Of a stretch of DNA of 64,000 bases, positions 1-8,242 are shown piece after piece. The stretch is taken from contig JBAOII010000023.1 in NCBI GenBank assembly GCA_037045685.1, positions 248,001 to 312,000 of the forward strand, written 5' to 3'. Source of the stretch: Competibacter_A sp037045685. Its GTDB lineage: Bacteria > Pseudomonadota > Gammaproteobacteria > Competibacterales > Competibacteraceae. The notes beneath the pieces were generated by a model. It searched no databases, was not told the DNA's origin, and saw nothing but the letters and a program-made list of their open reading frames with translations. Every line of letters begins with the position of its first letter. Within the stretch, counting starts at the first letter, position 1. Position numbers and translations under genes: made by a program.

Positions 1-1
1 G

Positions 2-151
2 GTTCGCTGGATCGATCAGGTGCTGGAGGTCGCCCTGCAGGCGATGCCGGCGCCCAAGACGCGGGAGCCGGCGGAGGCGGATGCGCCCGTGGCCGCGCCG
101 GACTCCCCGGCAAAGGCGGGCGGCGCGCTGGAAGGCGTGCGCCCGCACTGA
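2..151 (+). CDS. lon: ATP-dependent Lon protease, C-terminal end (partial)
   Basis: Only the last 49 codons lie in the window, reading from base 2 to a TGA at 149-151. The start of this piece (WIDQVLEVALQAMP) resembles the end of the Lon proteolytic domain, and it is followed by an Ala/Pro-rich tail. Lon is the cytosolic AAA+ serine protease that degrades misfolded and regulatory proteins. The catalytic Ser-Lys dyad would lie upstream of the window. The assignment rests largely on context: lon followed by hupB, tRNA genes and ppiD is a conserved gammaproteobacterial order. Confidence 0.75.
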   Translation, partial: VRWIDQVLEVALQAMPAPKTREPAEADAPVAAPDSPAKAGGALEGVRPH

Positions 152-170
152 GCCGGAGGCGCGACGTCGA

Positions 171-200
171 TTGACACCGCTTTCAGCGCCCTGCTATAAG
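171..200 (+). promoter_or_regulatory. Putative sigma-70 promoter upstream of hupB
   Basis: A perfect -35 hexamer TTGACA (171-176) is followed after 18 bases by TATAAG (195-200); reading CTATAA gives a 17-base spacer. It sits 20 bases after the lon stop and about 220 bases before hupB, so hupB would have a long untranslated leader. The rest of 201-417 holds a small GC hairpin (GCCGGGAAAGCCCGG near 222-236) and no other gene that I can support. Confidence 0.5.
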
Positions 201-417
201 AACGCGACTTTCGCCAATCGGCCGGGAAAGCCCGGTACGACCGGCTCCGGCGCGCTGGAGCGGGCGCTGCGCCGGCGGGCGTTCGGCGATTTTGTTATAG
301 TTCGGGCGGAAGTTCCTCGTGAAAAATTACTATCCTAACTCCAGGGCGGGATTGACGCGCGCCTCGCGTGACGGCGTCCAAGCCCAATAACGTACAACAC
401 TTCATAGGAAGGGGCTC

Positions 418-690
418 ATGAACAAGACTGAACTGATCGATGCCGTCGCCCAGGCGACCGACCTGTCCAAAGTCTCGGCGGGAAAGGCCGTGGATGCCGT
501 GCTCGCCACCATCGGCAAGTCGCTTCGGAGCGGAGATGCCGTGGTGTTGACCGGATTCGGCACCTTTTCCATCCGGGAACGGCCCGCCCGGACCGGCCAC
601 AATCCCAAAACCGGCGAGCAGATGGAGATCAAGGCCAGCAAAACGCCGGTCTTCAAGGCTGGAAAAACCCTTCGCGATGGAATAAAATAA
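418..690 (+). CDS. hupB: DNA-binding protein HU-beta
   Basis: This 90-residue protein has the full HU/IHF fold length. It begins MNKTELIDAVAQ and carries the conserved GFGTF core near residue 46, followed by the RxARTGxNPxTGE DNA-binding arm at about residues 55-67. HU is a small dimeric nucleoid protein that bends and compacts DNA non-specifically. The start has a purine-rich ribosome binding site (AGGAAGGGG) just upstream. Position between lon and ppiD matches the hupB paralog of Escherichia coli and Pseudomonas. Nothing is unusual in the sequence. Confidence 0.97.
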   Translation: MNKTELIDAVAQATDLSKVSAGKAVDAVLATIGKSLRSGDAVVLTGFGTFSIRERPARTGHNPKTGEQMEIKASKTPVFKAGKTLRDGIK

Positions 691-703
691 TCAATTCTTC
701 CGA

Positions 704-779
704 GGGTGCTTAGCTCAGTTGGGAGAGCATCGCCCTTACAAGGCGAGGGTCGGGGGTTCAAGCCCCTCAGCACCCACCA
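704..779 (+). tRNA. tRNA-Val (anticodon TAC)
   Basis: The cloverleaf has a 7-bp acceptor stem (GGGTGCT with AGCACCC), an anticodon stem TCGCC/GGCGA around the loop CTTACAA giving anticodon TAC, the T-arm GGTTCAAGCC and an encoded CCA at 777-779. It lies 13 bases after hupB, as in other gammaproteobacteria, and probably shares a transcript with the next two tRNAs. Confidence 0.97.
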
Positions 780-793
780 AGGTTCCGAATATT

Positions 794-870
794 GGAGCGG
801 TAGTTCAGTTGGTTAGAATACCGGCCTGTCACGCCGGGGGTCGCGGGTTCGAGCCCCGTCCGCTCCGCCA
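794..870 (+). tRNA. tRNA-Asp (anticodon GTC), copy 1
   Basis: A 77-base cloverleaf with acceptor stem GGAGCGG/CCGCTCC, anticodon loop CTGTCAC (GTC), T-arm GGTTCGAGCC and encoded CCA at the end. It is identical to the copy at 912-988. Confidence 0.97.
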
Positions 871-911
871 AACTCGTTTTCATCAATCGCCATTTTCCGG
901 TTCGCGAATCC

Positions 912-988
912 GGAGCGGTAGTTCAGTTGGTTAGAATACCGGCCTGTCACGCCGGGGGTCGCGGGTTCGAGCCCCGTCCGCTCCGCCA
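912..988 (+). tRNA. tRNA-Asp (anticodon GTC), copy 2
   Basis: An exact 77-base duplicate of the tRNA-Asp at 794-870, including CCA, separated from it by 41 bases of unrelated sequence. Tandem tRNA-Asp copies between hupB and ppiD are common in gammaproteobacteria. Confidence 0.97.
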
Positions 989-996
989 ACCTTCGG

Positions 997-1021
997 GGGT
1001 GTCGTCCAGACACCCTTTTTT
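997..1021 (+). terminator. Rho-independent terminator after the tRNA cluster
   Basis: A perfect 7-bp stem GGGTGTC (997-1003) and GACACCC (1009-1015) with a 5-base loop is followed directly by six T residues (1016-1021). It starts 9 bases after the last tRNA and ends the tRNA transcript before ppiD. Confidence 0.9.
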
Positions 1022-1088
1022 ATGCGTGTTCGGGCGATGGTCCCAAGCCCATCGCCCGAGCGATCCGACCTGAAACCGGGTAATCGTC

Positions 1089-3012
1089 ATGCTGTTACAG
1101 AAAATCCGCGATCACGCCCAAGGCTGGTTTGCCTATACCATTATCGGTTTGCTGATCATCCCGTTCGCGGTATGGGGCATCAACTACTATTTCGAGGGGG
1201 GCGGTCCGATGGACGCCGCCGTGGTGGGCGACAGCAAGATCACGCTGCAGGAATTTCAGCGGGCTTATCAGCAACAGCGCCAGCGGATGCAGGCGATGCT
1301 GGGCGGGAGCGCGGACCCGGCGCTGCTGGAGGGGGGGCGGCTGAAGCAGGACGTGCTGCGGCAGTTGATCGACGAGCGCGTGCTGAACCAGCTCGCTCGC
1401 GACCAGGGTATGCGGATCGGCGACCGGCAACTGCACGATGCGATCCTGGCGTTGCCGGTTTTCCGGCAAAGCGGCGGCTTCGACAAGGAGCTGTACGAGC
1501 GCCTGCTGCGCAACCAGGGTTTCACCGCGCCGGCGTTCGAGGAAGGGATGCGGCAATCTCTGGCCACCGAGCAACTTCGCGCTGGCGTGGTGGAATCGAC
1601 CTTGGTGACGGCGGCGGAGATCGACCAGATCATCGCTTTGCTCAAGCAGCAACGGGAATTGCGGTACCTGGTGTTGCCTCTGGAACCGTACGTCGCCCGG
1701 ACGGCGGTGGACGATCCGGCCATCGAGGATTATTTCGCGAAGAACAAGGATCGGTTCGTCAACCCCGAACAGGTTCAAGTCCAATTCGTCGAGTTGAAGC
1801 TGTCCCAGATCGCCGAGGGCATCACCGTCGGCGAGGAGGAGCTGAAGGCCAGCTACGAGGAGCAGATCGCCAAGTACGGCCGGCCGGAGGAACGCCAGGC
1901 GTCGCACGTCCTGGTCAAGCTGGCGCCCGGCGCCGGCGAGGCGGAGGTGGAACGGGCTCGCGCCAAGGCGCAACAAATCGCCGCCGACATCCGGTCGGGC
2001 GCCAAGGGCTTCGATCAAGCGTTGCAGGAAGCGAAGGCGGACAGCTCCGGCCAACTGGAAGGCGGCAGCTTGGGTACCATCGGCAAAGGTCTGTTCGAGG
2101 ATCCGGCGCTGGAGAACGCCCTGTTCGCCCTGAAACAGCCCGGCGAAATCAGCGATGTGGTGCGAATGCCGGCGGGATTTCACCTGATCCGACTGGACGG
2201 CATCACTCCCGCCCAAGTCAAGCCCTTCGAGGAGGTGCGCGAAACCGTGGCCAAGGAGTTGCGCCAGCAGAAGGCGGAAAACCGGTTCTACGAGATCTCC
2301 CAGAACTTGGCCAATATCGCCTACGAGCATCCCGACAGTCTGGAGCCGGTGGCGAAGGCGCTGAGCGCACCGATCCAGGAGAGCGGCTGGTTCGGTCGCA
2401 AGGGCGGCGAAGGGATTGCGGCCAATCCCAAAGTCATCGGCGGCGCGTTTGCCGAGGACCTGCTCAAGCGCGGCCTCAACAGCGAGCCGATCGAGCTGGA
2501 GCACGGCCATGTGGCGGTGATTCGAGTCAAGGGGCATCGGGATGCGACGCCCCGCAGCCTGGAGGAGGCGCGCGACGAGATCGTCAAAGCGTTGCGCGAA
2601 ACCAAGGCCCGCGAAGCCTTGGCCAAGGACGCGGAAACCGTGAAGGCGCGCGTCGCCCAAGGCACGCCTTTGCAGGTTCTCGCCACGGAATTTGGCGGTA
2701 AGCTCGAAAATCCGGGGCTGGTGACGCGCGATGCGCCCGCCGTCGATCGCGCCATACTTGGCCGTCGCGTTTCGATTGCCGCAACCGGAAGCCGGCAAGC
2801 TGGCGCTGGGCGCCACGCCGCTGGCGAACGGCGATCAAGTCGTCTTGGCAGTGGCGCGGGCCGTCCCCGGCCAAAAGGATGCGCTTTCCGAGGACGAGCG
2901 CAAGGCTCTCGCCCAGCAATTGGCCCGAGGGAAGGGTTCCGAGCAATTCGACGGCCTGCTGGACAGCGTGCGGGTCAAGACCAAGGTCGTGACTTACGCC
3001 GACCGGCTTTGA
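1089..3012 (+). CDS. ppiD: Peptidylprolyl isomerase PpiD (frameshifted near 2758)
   Basis: PpiD is an inner-membrane-anchored periplasmic chaperone with a parvulin domain that assists outer-membrane and secreted protein folding. The sequence shows a short cytoplasmic tail, one transmembrane helix at about residues 15-35, a SurA-like N-terminal region and a rotamase domain at about residues 265-370 (HVLVKL, then GGSLGTIGKG). The frame opened at 1089 loses similarity after about residue 556, while the continuation (AVAFRLPQPEAGKLALG to TYADRL) lies one base over. Removing one T from the TT at 2758-2759 restores an approximately 640-residue protein ending at 3012. Position after hupB and the tRNAs is the conserved one. 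The indel may be a sequencing error. Confidence 0.88.
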
Positions 3013-3024
3013 TCCGGGTGGAAT

Positions 3025-3059
3025 GCCCTCTCCCGTCGGGAGAGGGCTGAGGTGAGGGA
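3025..3059. repeat. REP-like GC-rich hairpin between convergent ppiD and fabI
   Basis: A perfect 10-bp stem GCCCTCTCCC (3025-3034) and GGGAGAGGGC (3038-3047) with a 3-base loop is followed by TGAGGTGAGGG. It belongs to the CCCTCTCCC/GGGAGAGGG class of dispersed intergenic repeats seen in many gammaproteobacteria. Related sequences occur at 17494-17528, 33450-33489 and 36285-36322. It could also act as a bidirectional terminator, although no T tract follows. Confidence 0.6.
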
Positions 3060-3061
3060 AC

Positions 3062-3847
3062 TTATTCCATCGCGCCCAGCGCGACGGTGTTGAAACCCCC
3101 ATCCACGTAGACGATCTCGCCGGTGATGCCCGAGGCCAGATCCGAGCACAGAAAAGCCGCCGCGTTGCCGACTTCCTCGATGGTGACGCACTTGTGCAGG
3201 GGGGCGATGCGCTCGAAGGTGTCCAGCATCTTGCGGAAGTTTTTGATGCCGGACGCGGCGAGGGTGCGGATCGGCCCGGCGGAAATGGCGTTGACCCGGA
3301 TGCCCTCCGGTCCCAGCGTTTGCGCCAGATAGCGGACGTTGGCGTCCAGGCTGGCCTTGGCCAAGCCCATGACGTTGTAGTTCGGCACCGCCCGGACCCC
3401 GCCCAGATAGGTCATGGTGATCATGGCGCCCCGGCGATCCTTCATCAGCGGGCGGGCGGCCTTGGCCAGCGCCGCGAAGCTGTAGGAACTGATGTCGTGG
3501 GCGATGCGGAAATTCTCGCGGCTGATGCCTTCCAGATAATCGCCTTCCAGCGCCTCGCGCGGCGCGTAGGCGATGGAGTGGACCAGAATGTCCAGCCCGT
3601 CCCAGCGTTGCTTGAGCGATTCGAACACCGCTTCGATGTCCGCGTCGCTTTCCACCTCGCAAGGCAGCGCGATCGAGCTGCCCAAGTCGGCGGCCATTTT
3701 CTCGATGCGGGGTTTCAGCTTGTCGTTCTGGTAGGTCAGGGCGAGTTCGGCGCCTTCCCGGCGCATGGCTTGGGCGATCCCCCAAGCGATGGAACGGTTG
3801 CTGGCGATGCCCAGGATCAGGGCGCGTTTGCCGGCGAGAAAGCCCAT
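3062..3847 (-). CDS. fabI: Enoyl-[acyl-carrier-protein] reductase (NADH) FabI
   Basis: FabI catalyses the last, NAD(P)H-dependent step of each fatty-acid elongation cycle in the cytosol. The 261-residue sequence has the FabI-type nucleotide motif GIASNRSIAWGIA at residues 13-25 and the catalytic pair Tyr157 and Lys164 (YNVMGLAK). A second tyrosine, Tyr147, matches the E. coli active site. The ISAGPIRTLAASGIK segment is diagnostic of FabI rather than FabG. The length equals that of E. coli FabI. It is convergent with ppiD and diverges from yejA, with about 70 bases between the two start codons. An AGGAG ribosome binding site precedes the ATG. Confidence 0.97.
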   Translation of the reverse strand: MGFLAGKRALILGIASNRSIAWGIAQAMRREGAELALTYQNDKLKPRIEKMAADLGSSIALPCEVESDADIEAVFESLKQRWDGLDILVHSIAYAPREALEGDYLEGISRENFRIAHDISSYSFAALAKAARPLMKDRRGAMITMTYLGGVRAVPNYNVMGLAKASLDANVRYLAQTLGPEGIRVNAISAGPIRTLAASGIKNFRKMLDTFERIAPLHKCVTIEEVGNAAAFLCSDLASGITGEIVYVDGGFNTVALGAME

Positions 3848-3918
3848 AATGAACTCCTATGTGTTTTGGGTATCGTTTTAGACGGGTCACTGAACTGGCG
3901 AACTGTAAAGGATATCGG

Positions 3919-5775
3919 ATGACGCGCGCAAAATACCGTTACCGCCTCGGGCTGGCGGCCATCTGGTTCGGTTGGGTCGGCGCCCTGCTCGCGACCGTCG
4001 CCGTCGGTGCGCCGACGCACGGTATCGCTTTGCACGGTCAACTGAAGTACGGCCCCGACTTTCGGCATTTCGATTACGTGAACCCCGACGCGCCCAAGGG
4101 CGGCGAGGCGCGCTTTGCCGCCATCGGCAGTTTCGATACTTTCAATCCCTTCAACATCAAGGGTCAGGCCGCTGCCGGCATCGGCCAGTTGTTCGAGACC
4201 TTGCTGGTCGGCAGCGCCGACGAACCCTTCAGCGAGTACGGTCTGATCGCCGAGAGCGTGGACGTGCCGGAAGATCGGGGTTCGGTGACGTTCAATCTGC
4301 GACCCCAGGCGAAATTTCACGACGGCACGCCGATCACGGCCGACGATGTGCTGTTTTCCTTCGAAACCCTGAAGAGCAAGGGCAGTCCGCTTTATCGGTT
4401 CTACTACGCCAATGTCGCCAAGGCGGAAAAACTGGGCGAGCGGCAGGTCAAGTTCACCTTTGCTCCCGGCGAGAATCGCGAGTTGCCGCTGATCGTCGGT
4501 CAGATGCCGGTACTGTCGAAGAAGTATTGGCAGGATCGCGATTTCGCCGCGACGACGCTGGACGTACCGGTCGGCAGCGGCCCGTACCGGATCGAGCGGT
4601 TCGAGCCGGGCCGCTTCATCGTCTATCAGCGCGACGCGAACTATTGGGGCAAGGATCTGGCGGCGAATCGAGGGTTGCATAACATCGACCGGCTGCGCTA
4701 CGACTATTATCGCGATGTCACGGTCGCGCTGGAGGCATTAAAGGCCGGCTTCTACGACTTGCGGGTGGAAAACGTCGCCAAACAATGGGCGACCGGCTAC
4801 GACTTCCCGGCGCTGGCCAAGGGTTTGGTGAAGAAAGAGACCTTCGCGCATCAGCGGCCGGCCGGGATGCAGGGCTTTGCCTTCAACCTGCGCCGGCCCC
4901 TGTTTCAAGATCCCGGAGTCCGGCAAGCGCTGGCCTACGCCTTCGATTTCGAATGGAGCAATCGCAATCTTTTCCACGGCCAATACACCCGCACCCGCAG
5001 CTTTTTCGACAATTCCGAATTGGCGGCGCGTGGTCTGCCCTCGCCGGAGGAGCTGGCAGTGCTGGAACCGCTGCGCAAGGAGTTGCCGCCGGAGGTATTT
5101 ACCGCAGCTTACGAACCGCCAAGCGCCGGCGACGACGCCCAGCTCCGCGCCAATTTTCAGAAGGCGTTGCAACTGTTGCAGGAAGCCGGCTGGATGTTCC
5201 GCGACCGCAAGCTGGTCAACGCCAAGACCGGCGAGCCGTTCCGCTTCGAGTTGCTGATCGCCGAACCGACCTGGGAGCGGATCGCGCTGCCCTTCGCCCG
5301 CAATCTGGAACGGCTTGGAATCGAGATGAACGTGCGCACCGTCGATTCGGCCCAGTACGAGAATCGGGAGCGCAGTTTCGATTTCGACGTGATCGTGAAC
5401 GTCTGGGGTCAGTCGCTATCTCCCGGCAACGAGCAGCGGGAATTCTGGAGCAGCGCCGCCGCCGATCAACCCGGCAGCCGCAATTTGGTGGGCCTGAAAA
5501 ATCCGGCCATCGATAAGTTGGTGGATCAGGTCATCGCCGCGCCGGATCGCGCCAGCCTGGTGACGCGGGTACGGGCGTTGGATCGGGCGCTGCAATGGAA
5601 TTATCTGGTGATTCCGCACTGGCACATTCCTTATGACCGTATCGCGTTCTGGAACAAGTTCGGCTATCCGGCAGTGACACCGCTGCAAGGCGTCCAGTTG
5701 GATGCGTGGTGGGTCGATCCCGCTAAAGACGCGGCGCTGGGCCAGCGCGGTTCGGGGTCGGGAAAGGTCGATTAG
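3919..5775 (+). CDS. yejA: Extracellular solute-binding protein, YejA-like oligopeptide binding
   Basis: This is a periplasmic binding protein of the SBP_bac_5 family for an ABC peptide importer. ATG 3919 was chosen because it follows AAAGGA and opens directly into a signal peptide (MTRAKYRYRLGLAAIWFGW, cleaved after a VAVGA segment). The mature part begins GIALHGQLKYGPDFRHFDYVNP and continues with GSFDTFNPFNI, both typical of the YejA branch, and FHDGTPITADDV is the general family motif. Length is 618 residues, close to E. coli YejA. The permeases yejB and yejE lie 1.35 kb downstream, separated by a restriction-modification remnant and a toxin-antitoxin pair. Confidence 0.92.
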   Translation: MTRAKYRYRLGLAAIWFGWVGALLATVAVGAPTHGIALHGQLKYGPDFRHFDYVNPDAPKGGEARFAAIGSFDTFNPFNIKGQAAAGIGQLFETLLVGSADEPFSEYGLIAESVDVPEDRGSVTFNLRPQAKFHDGTPITADDVLFSFETLKSKGSPLYRFYYANVAKAEKLGERQVKFTFAPGENRELPLIVGQMPVLSKKYWQDRDFAATTLDVPVGSGPYRIERFEPGRFIVYQRDANYWGKDLAANRGLHNIDRLRYDYYRDVTVALEALKAGFYDLRVENVAKQWATGYDFPALAKGLVKKETFAHQRPAGMQGFAFNLRRPLFQDPGVRQALAYAFDFEWSNRNLFHGQYTRTRSFFDNSELAARGLPSPEELAVLEPLRKELPPEVFTAAYEPPSAGDDAQLRANFQKALQLLQEAGWMFRDRKLVNAKTGEPFRFELLIAEPTWERIALPFARNLERLGIEMNVRTVDSAQYENRERSFDFDVIVNVWGQSLSPGNEQREFWSSAAADQPGSRNLVGLKNPAIDKLVDQVIAAPDRASLVTRVRALDRALQWNYLVIPHWHIPYDRIAFWNKFGYPAVTPLQGVQLDAWWVDPAKDAALGQRGSGSGKVD

Positions 5776-5852
5776 CCGCCTTTTTGTCAGCCTGTTCGAC
5801 CGCTGACCCGCTAATCGACTTCAAGCGTACAGGGATAAACCGGACGCGATCC

Positions 5853-6202
5853 ATGCAGGGCAAGCTGTTCACCCAAGATTTTTTGCGGGAAGGCATCACG
5901 GAAACCGACTCAGCTTCAACGCCGTGGACCTGCGGCCCTTAGCCGCCGACATGGGCTACGAGGGCGAGCCTTTCGTCTGGGACGAAGACGACCGCCGGCA
6001 CCGGCTGGCGCGGCTGGACGCCCTGTTCTTCCATCTCTATGGCCCGGATCGGAACGACGCCGATTACATACTGGCGCAATTCCCCATCGTGCGCGAACAG
6101 GACGAAAAACGATTCGGCCGCTATCTCACCCGAGATTTGATTCTCGCCTACCTGAACGCGGTCGCGGCGGGCGATTTGGAGACCGTGGTGGAGGTTCGCT
6201 AG
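5853..6202 (+). pseudogene. Remnant of a large Eco57I-type restriction-modification methylase
   Basis: Two ends of one family are juxtaposed. The first, from ATG 5853 (MQGKLFTQDFLREGITET), resembles the N-terminus of large single-chain DNA methylase/restriction enzymes. The second, in another frame from about 5909, reads SFNAVDLRPLAADMGYEG and continues to FGRYLTRDLILAYLNA, resembling their C-terminus (DLRPFAxDLGYDGPPFxWDEExR). The roughly 1000 or more central residues, including the SAM and NPPY motifs, are missing, so this is an internal-deletion relic. It sits between yejA and the toxin-antitoxin pair. Family assignment is from motif recall, not a search. Confidence 0.6.
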
Positions 6203-6259
6203 ATGTCGGACTCCAGAACTTCGCGGCGAGTATTTCGCATCGACGATCAGCGAAGACGA

Positions 6260-6691
6260 TCAGCGAGTTTGTGTATCGAGCAGCAGGTTTTGAAAAGGTT
6301 TTCTGTGCTTCCAGCGGTAGGTTTCAAAATCTCTCTCATCGGTGGACAGAATGCGCCCGTGCCCGAGATGTTCGGCCAAAATGACGAGCGATGCGTCGGC
6401 TAAATCCATCGGTAAACCGGCATATTTTTTCATCAAGGCAATAATGCGTGGGACGTGTTGGGCGGTTAAATCGAATAGGCTAAAAGCGCCGGCCACATAG
6501 TTGCTCAAAAATAGCTGTTGCGCTTGAGTGCTGATCCGTGCTCCCAGCAAATGACAAGTTTCGGTCACGACAGGCCAAGTGGTAATGAGCGGTTCGGGAG
6601 ATAGTTCAATCAAGCGAACACGAGACATGGCATGATGTTTGTCCTTGTGATTGGCCAAGGCTAACCAGAAACCGGTGTCAGCGATCACCAT
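6260..6691 (-). CDS. PIN-domain toxin (VapC-like RNase)
   Basis: PIN-domain toxins are Mg-dependent ribonucleases that block translation when their antitoxin is degraded. The 143-residue protein has the N-terminal VIADTGFW (Asp5), then Glu44 in VVTETCH and the paired Asp96/Asp99 in MDLADASLVILAE. These form the expected acidic active site. STDERDF near residue 118 is the usual fourth motif. The start codon overlaps the end of the upstream antitoxin gene by 14 bases, so the two are translationally coupled. The pair lies inside the split yej cluster and its GC content is clearly lower than that of its neighbours, which suggests acquisition. Confidence 0.85.
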   Translation of the reverse strand: MVIADTGFWLALANHKDKHHAMSRVRLIELSPEPLITTWPVVTETCHLLGARISTQAQQLFLSNYVAGAFSLFDLTAQHVPRIIALMKKYAGLPMDLADASLVILAEHLGHGRILSTDERDFETYRWKHRKPFQNLLLDTQTR

Positions 6692-6938
6692 GCTTTTGTG
6701 CCAGTATTTGATTTAACTCAGATTTATAGTTCGTCGAGAGTTCGGGCGACGCTTCGCCGCAGCCCACGAAACCGGATTTGACGAGAAGATCGGCGGTACT
6801 GGGATGATCGGCGTTAATTCGAGAATAATAGAAATCGATTGCTTGACCAATGACTTCGTTGGCGCTGGTACGAGTTGTTTCTACGAGATAGCGCAATTTT
6901 TGTAGACGCTGATCATCTAATTGAGTTTGGATGCGCAT
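6678..6938 (-). CDS. Ribbon-helix-helix antitoxin partner of the PIN toxin
   Basis: This 86-residue protein begins MRIQTQLDDQRLQKLRYLVE and continues TRTSANEVIGQAIDFYYSR. That pattern of a short beta strand and two helices fits the CopG/Arc ribbon-helix-helix DNA-binding fold at residues 2-45. The C-terminal half would bind and neutralise the toxin. An AAGGAGC ribosome binding site lies at 6947-6953 on the complementary strand. Such antitoxins usually repress their own operon, so an operator is expected in the AT-rich 6950-7000 segment, but I cannot define it. Confidence 0.75.
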   Translation of the reverse strand: MRIQTQLDDQRLQKLRYLVETTRTSANEVIGQAIDFYYSRINADHPSTADLLVKSGFVGCGEASPELSTNYKSELNQILAQKHGDR

Positions 6939-7129
6939 TACACGTTGCTCCTTAATTTTTTCTACTGAAGTAAAGTAACACTCATGAAGCTTCCCGACAA
7001 GGAAGCGGTGACGACCCCCGCGCAGGAGCGGTGAATCCGGGTGGTGGTTGGCCGACCGGCCCGCTTGACGAACTTGCCATGCCTCTATACGGTTCCAGAA
7101 ACCGAGAAGATTAACCCCAAGCTTCCCCG

Positions 7130-8239
7130 ATGCTCGCCTACATCCTCCGCCGCCTCGCGCTGATCCCTCTGACCCTGCTCGGCATCATCGCCATCAACTT
7201 CGCCATCGTGCAGATCGCGCCCGGCGGACCGGTGGAGCAGCTTTTGGCCCAGATCAAGAACACCGCCGTGTCCGCCACCGCCCGAGTCGGCGGCGGGGAG
7301 GGCGTCGAAGCGGGGCGCGGCAGCGTGACGCAACCGAGCGCGGGCGGCAACAACACGGCCTATCGCGGCGCGCAGGGTCTCGATCCGGCTTTTATCGCCG
7401 AGCTGAACCGCCAGTTCGGTTTCGACAAGCCCGCCTACGTGCGTTTCGGCTTGATGATTCGCGATTACCTGAGCTTCGATCTGGGCAGGAGCTATTTTCG
7501 CGACCGCGCCGTGCTGGATTTGGTATTGGATAAGTTGCCGGTCTCGATCTCGCTGGGGGTGTGGAGCACCTTGTTGATTTACGTGATTTCGATTCCGCTG
7601 GGGATCGCAAAAGCGGTGCGCGATGGCTCCCGCTTCGACGTGCTGAGCAGCGCGGCGGTGATCGTCGGCTACGCTATCCCGGCCTTCCTGTTCGCCATCC
7701 TGCTGATCATCGTGTTCGCCGGTGGGCGCTATTTGGACTGGTTCCCGCTGCGCGGATTGGTGTCGGACCACTGGGCGGATTTGAGTTGGCCGGCGCGGAT
7801 TCTGGATTATTTCTGGCACCTGACCCTGCCGGTGACGGCGATGGTGATCGGCGGTTTCGCCTCGCTGACCATGCTGACCAAGAACTCGTTTCTGGACGAA
7901 ATCAACAAGCAGTACGTGGTGACTGCGCGCGCCAAGGGCTTGAGCGAGCGGCAGGTTTTATACGGGCATGTGTTCCGCAACGCCATGTTGCTGGTGATCG
8001 CCGGCTTTCCGGCGACATTGGTCGGCATGCTGTTCGCCGGCTCGCTGCTGATCGAGGTGATTTTCTCGCTGGACGGGCTGGGGTTGCTGGGGTTCGAAGC
8101 GGTGGTCAAGCGCGATTATCCGGTGATGTTCGGGACGCTGTACGTGTTCAGCTTGATCGGTCTGCTGCTGAATCTGGTCAGCGACTTGACCTATCATCTG
8201 GTCGATCCGCGCATCGATTTCGCCAAGCGGGAGGGGTGA
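7130..8239 (+). CDS. yejB: Oligopeptide ABC transporter permease YejB
   Basis: This inner-membrane permease has 369 residues. It begins MLAYILRRLALIPLTLLGII, the typical first helix of DppB/OppB-like permeases, and has about six transmembrane segments. The EAA loop lies near residues 265-285 (YVVTARAKGLSERQVLYGHVFRNA). A Gly-rich insert near residues 50-70 is a common feature of the YejB branch. It works with YejE to pass peptides delivered by YejA. The stop is 3 bases from the yejE start, so the two form an operon. Confidence 0.93.
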   Translation: MLAYILRRLALIPLTLLGIIAINFAIVQIAPGGPVEQLLAQIKNTAVSATARVGGGEGVEAGRGSVTQPSAGGNNTAYRGAQGLDPAFIAELNRQFGFDKPAYVRFGLMIRDYLSFDLGRSYFRDRAVLDLVLDKLPVSISLGVWSTLLIYVISIPLGIAKAVRDGSRFDVLSSAAVIVGYAIPAFLFAILLIIVFAGGRYLDWFPLRGLVSDHWADLSWPARILDYFWHLTLPVTAMVIGGFASLTMLTKNSFLDEINKQYVVTARAKGLSERQVLYGHVFRNAMLLVIAGFPATLVGMLFAGSLLIEVIFSLDGLGLLGFEAVVKRDYPVMFGTLYVFSLIGLLLNLVSDLTYHLVDPRIDFAKREG

Positions 8240-8242
8240 GCG

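Noticed and set aside
1022..2701. Long open frame overlapping ppiD in another frame, and similar long frames on the opposite strand
   Set aside because: High GC content keeps alternative frames open. The product is Arg/Gly/Ala-rich without family motifs, while the ppiD frame has a transmembrane helix and parvulin domain.
3025..3047. Hairpin as a Rho-independent terminator of ppiD or fabI
   Set aside because: The stem is strong, but neither side has a T tract. It fits a dispersed REP-like repeat better.
6203..6403. Short plus-strand frame of 66 residues after the restriction-modification remnant
   Set aside because: It overlaps the PIN toxin on the opposite strand and has no similarity or ribosome binding site.
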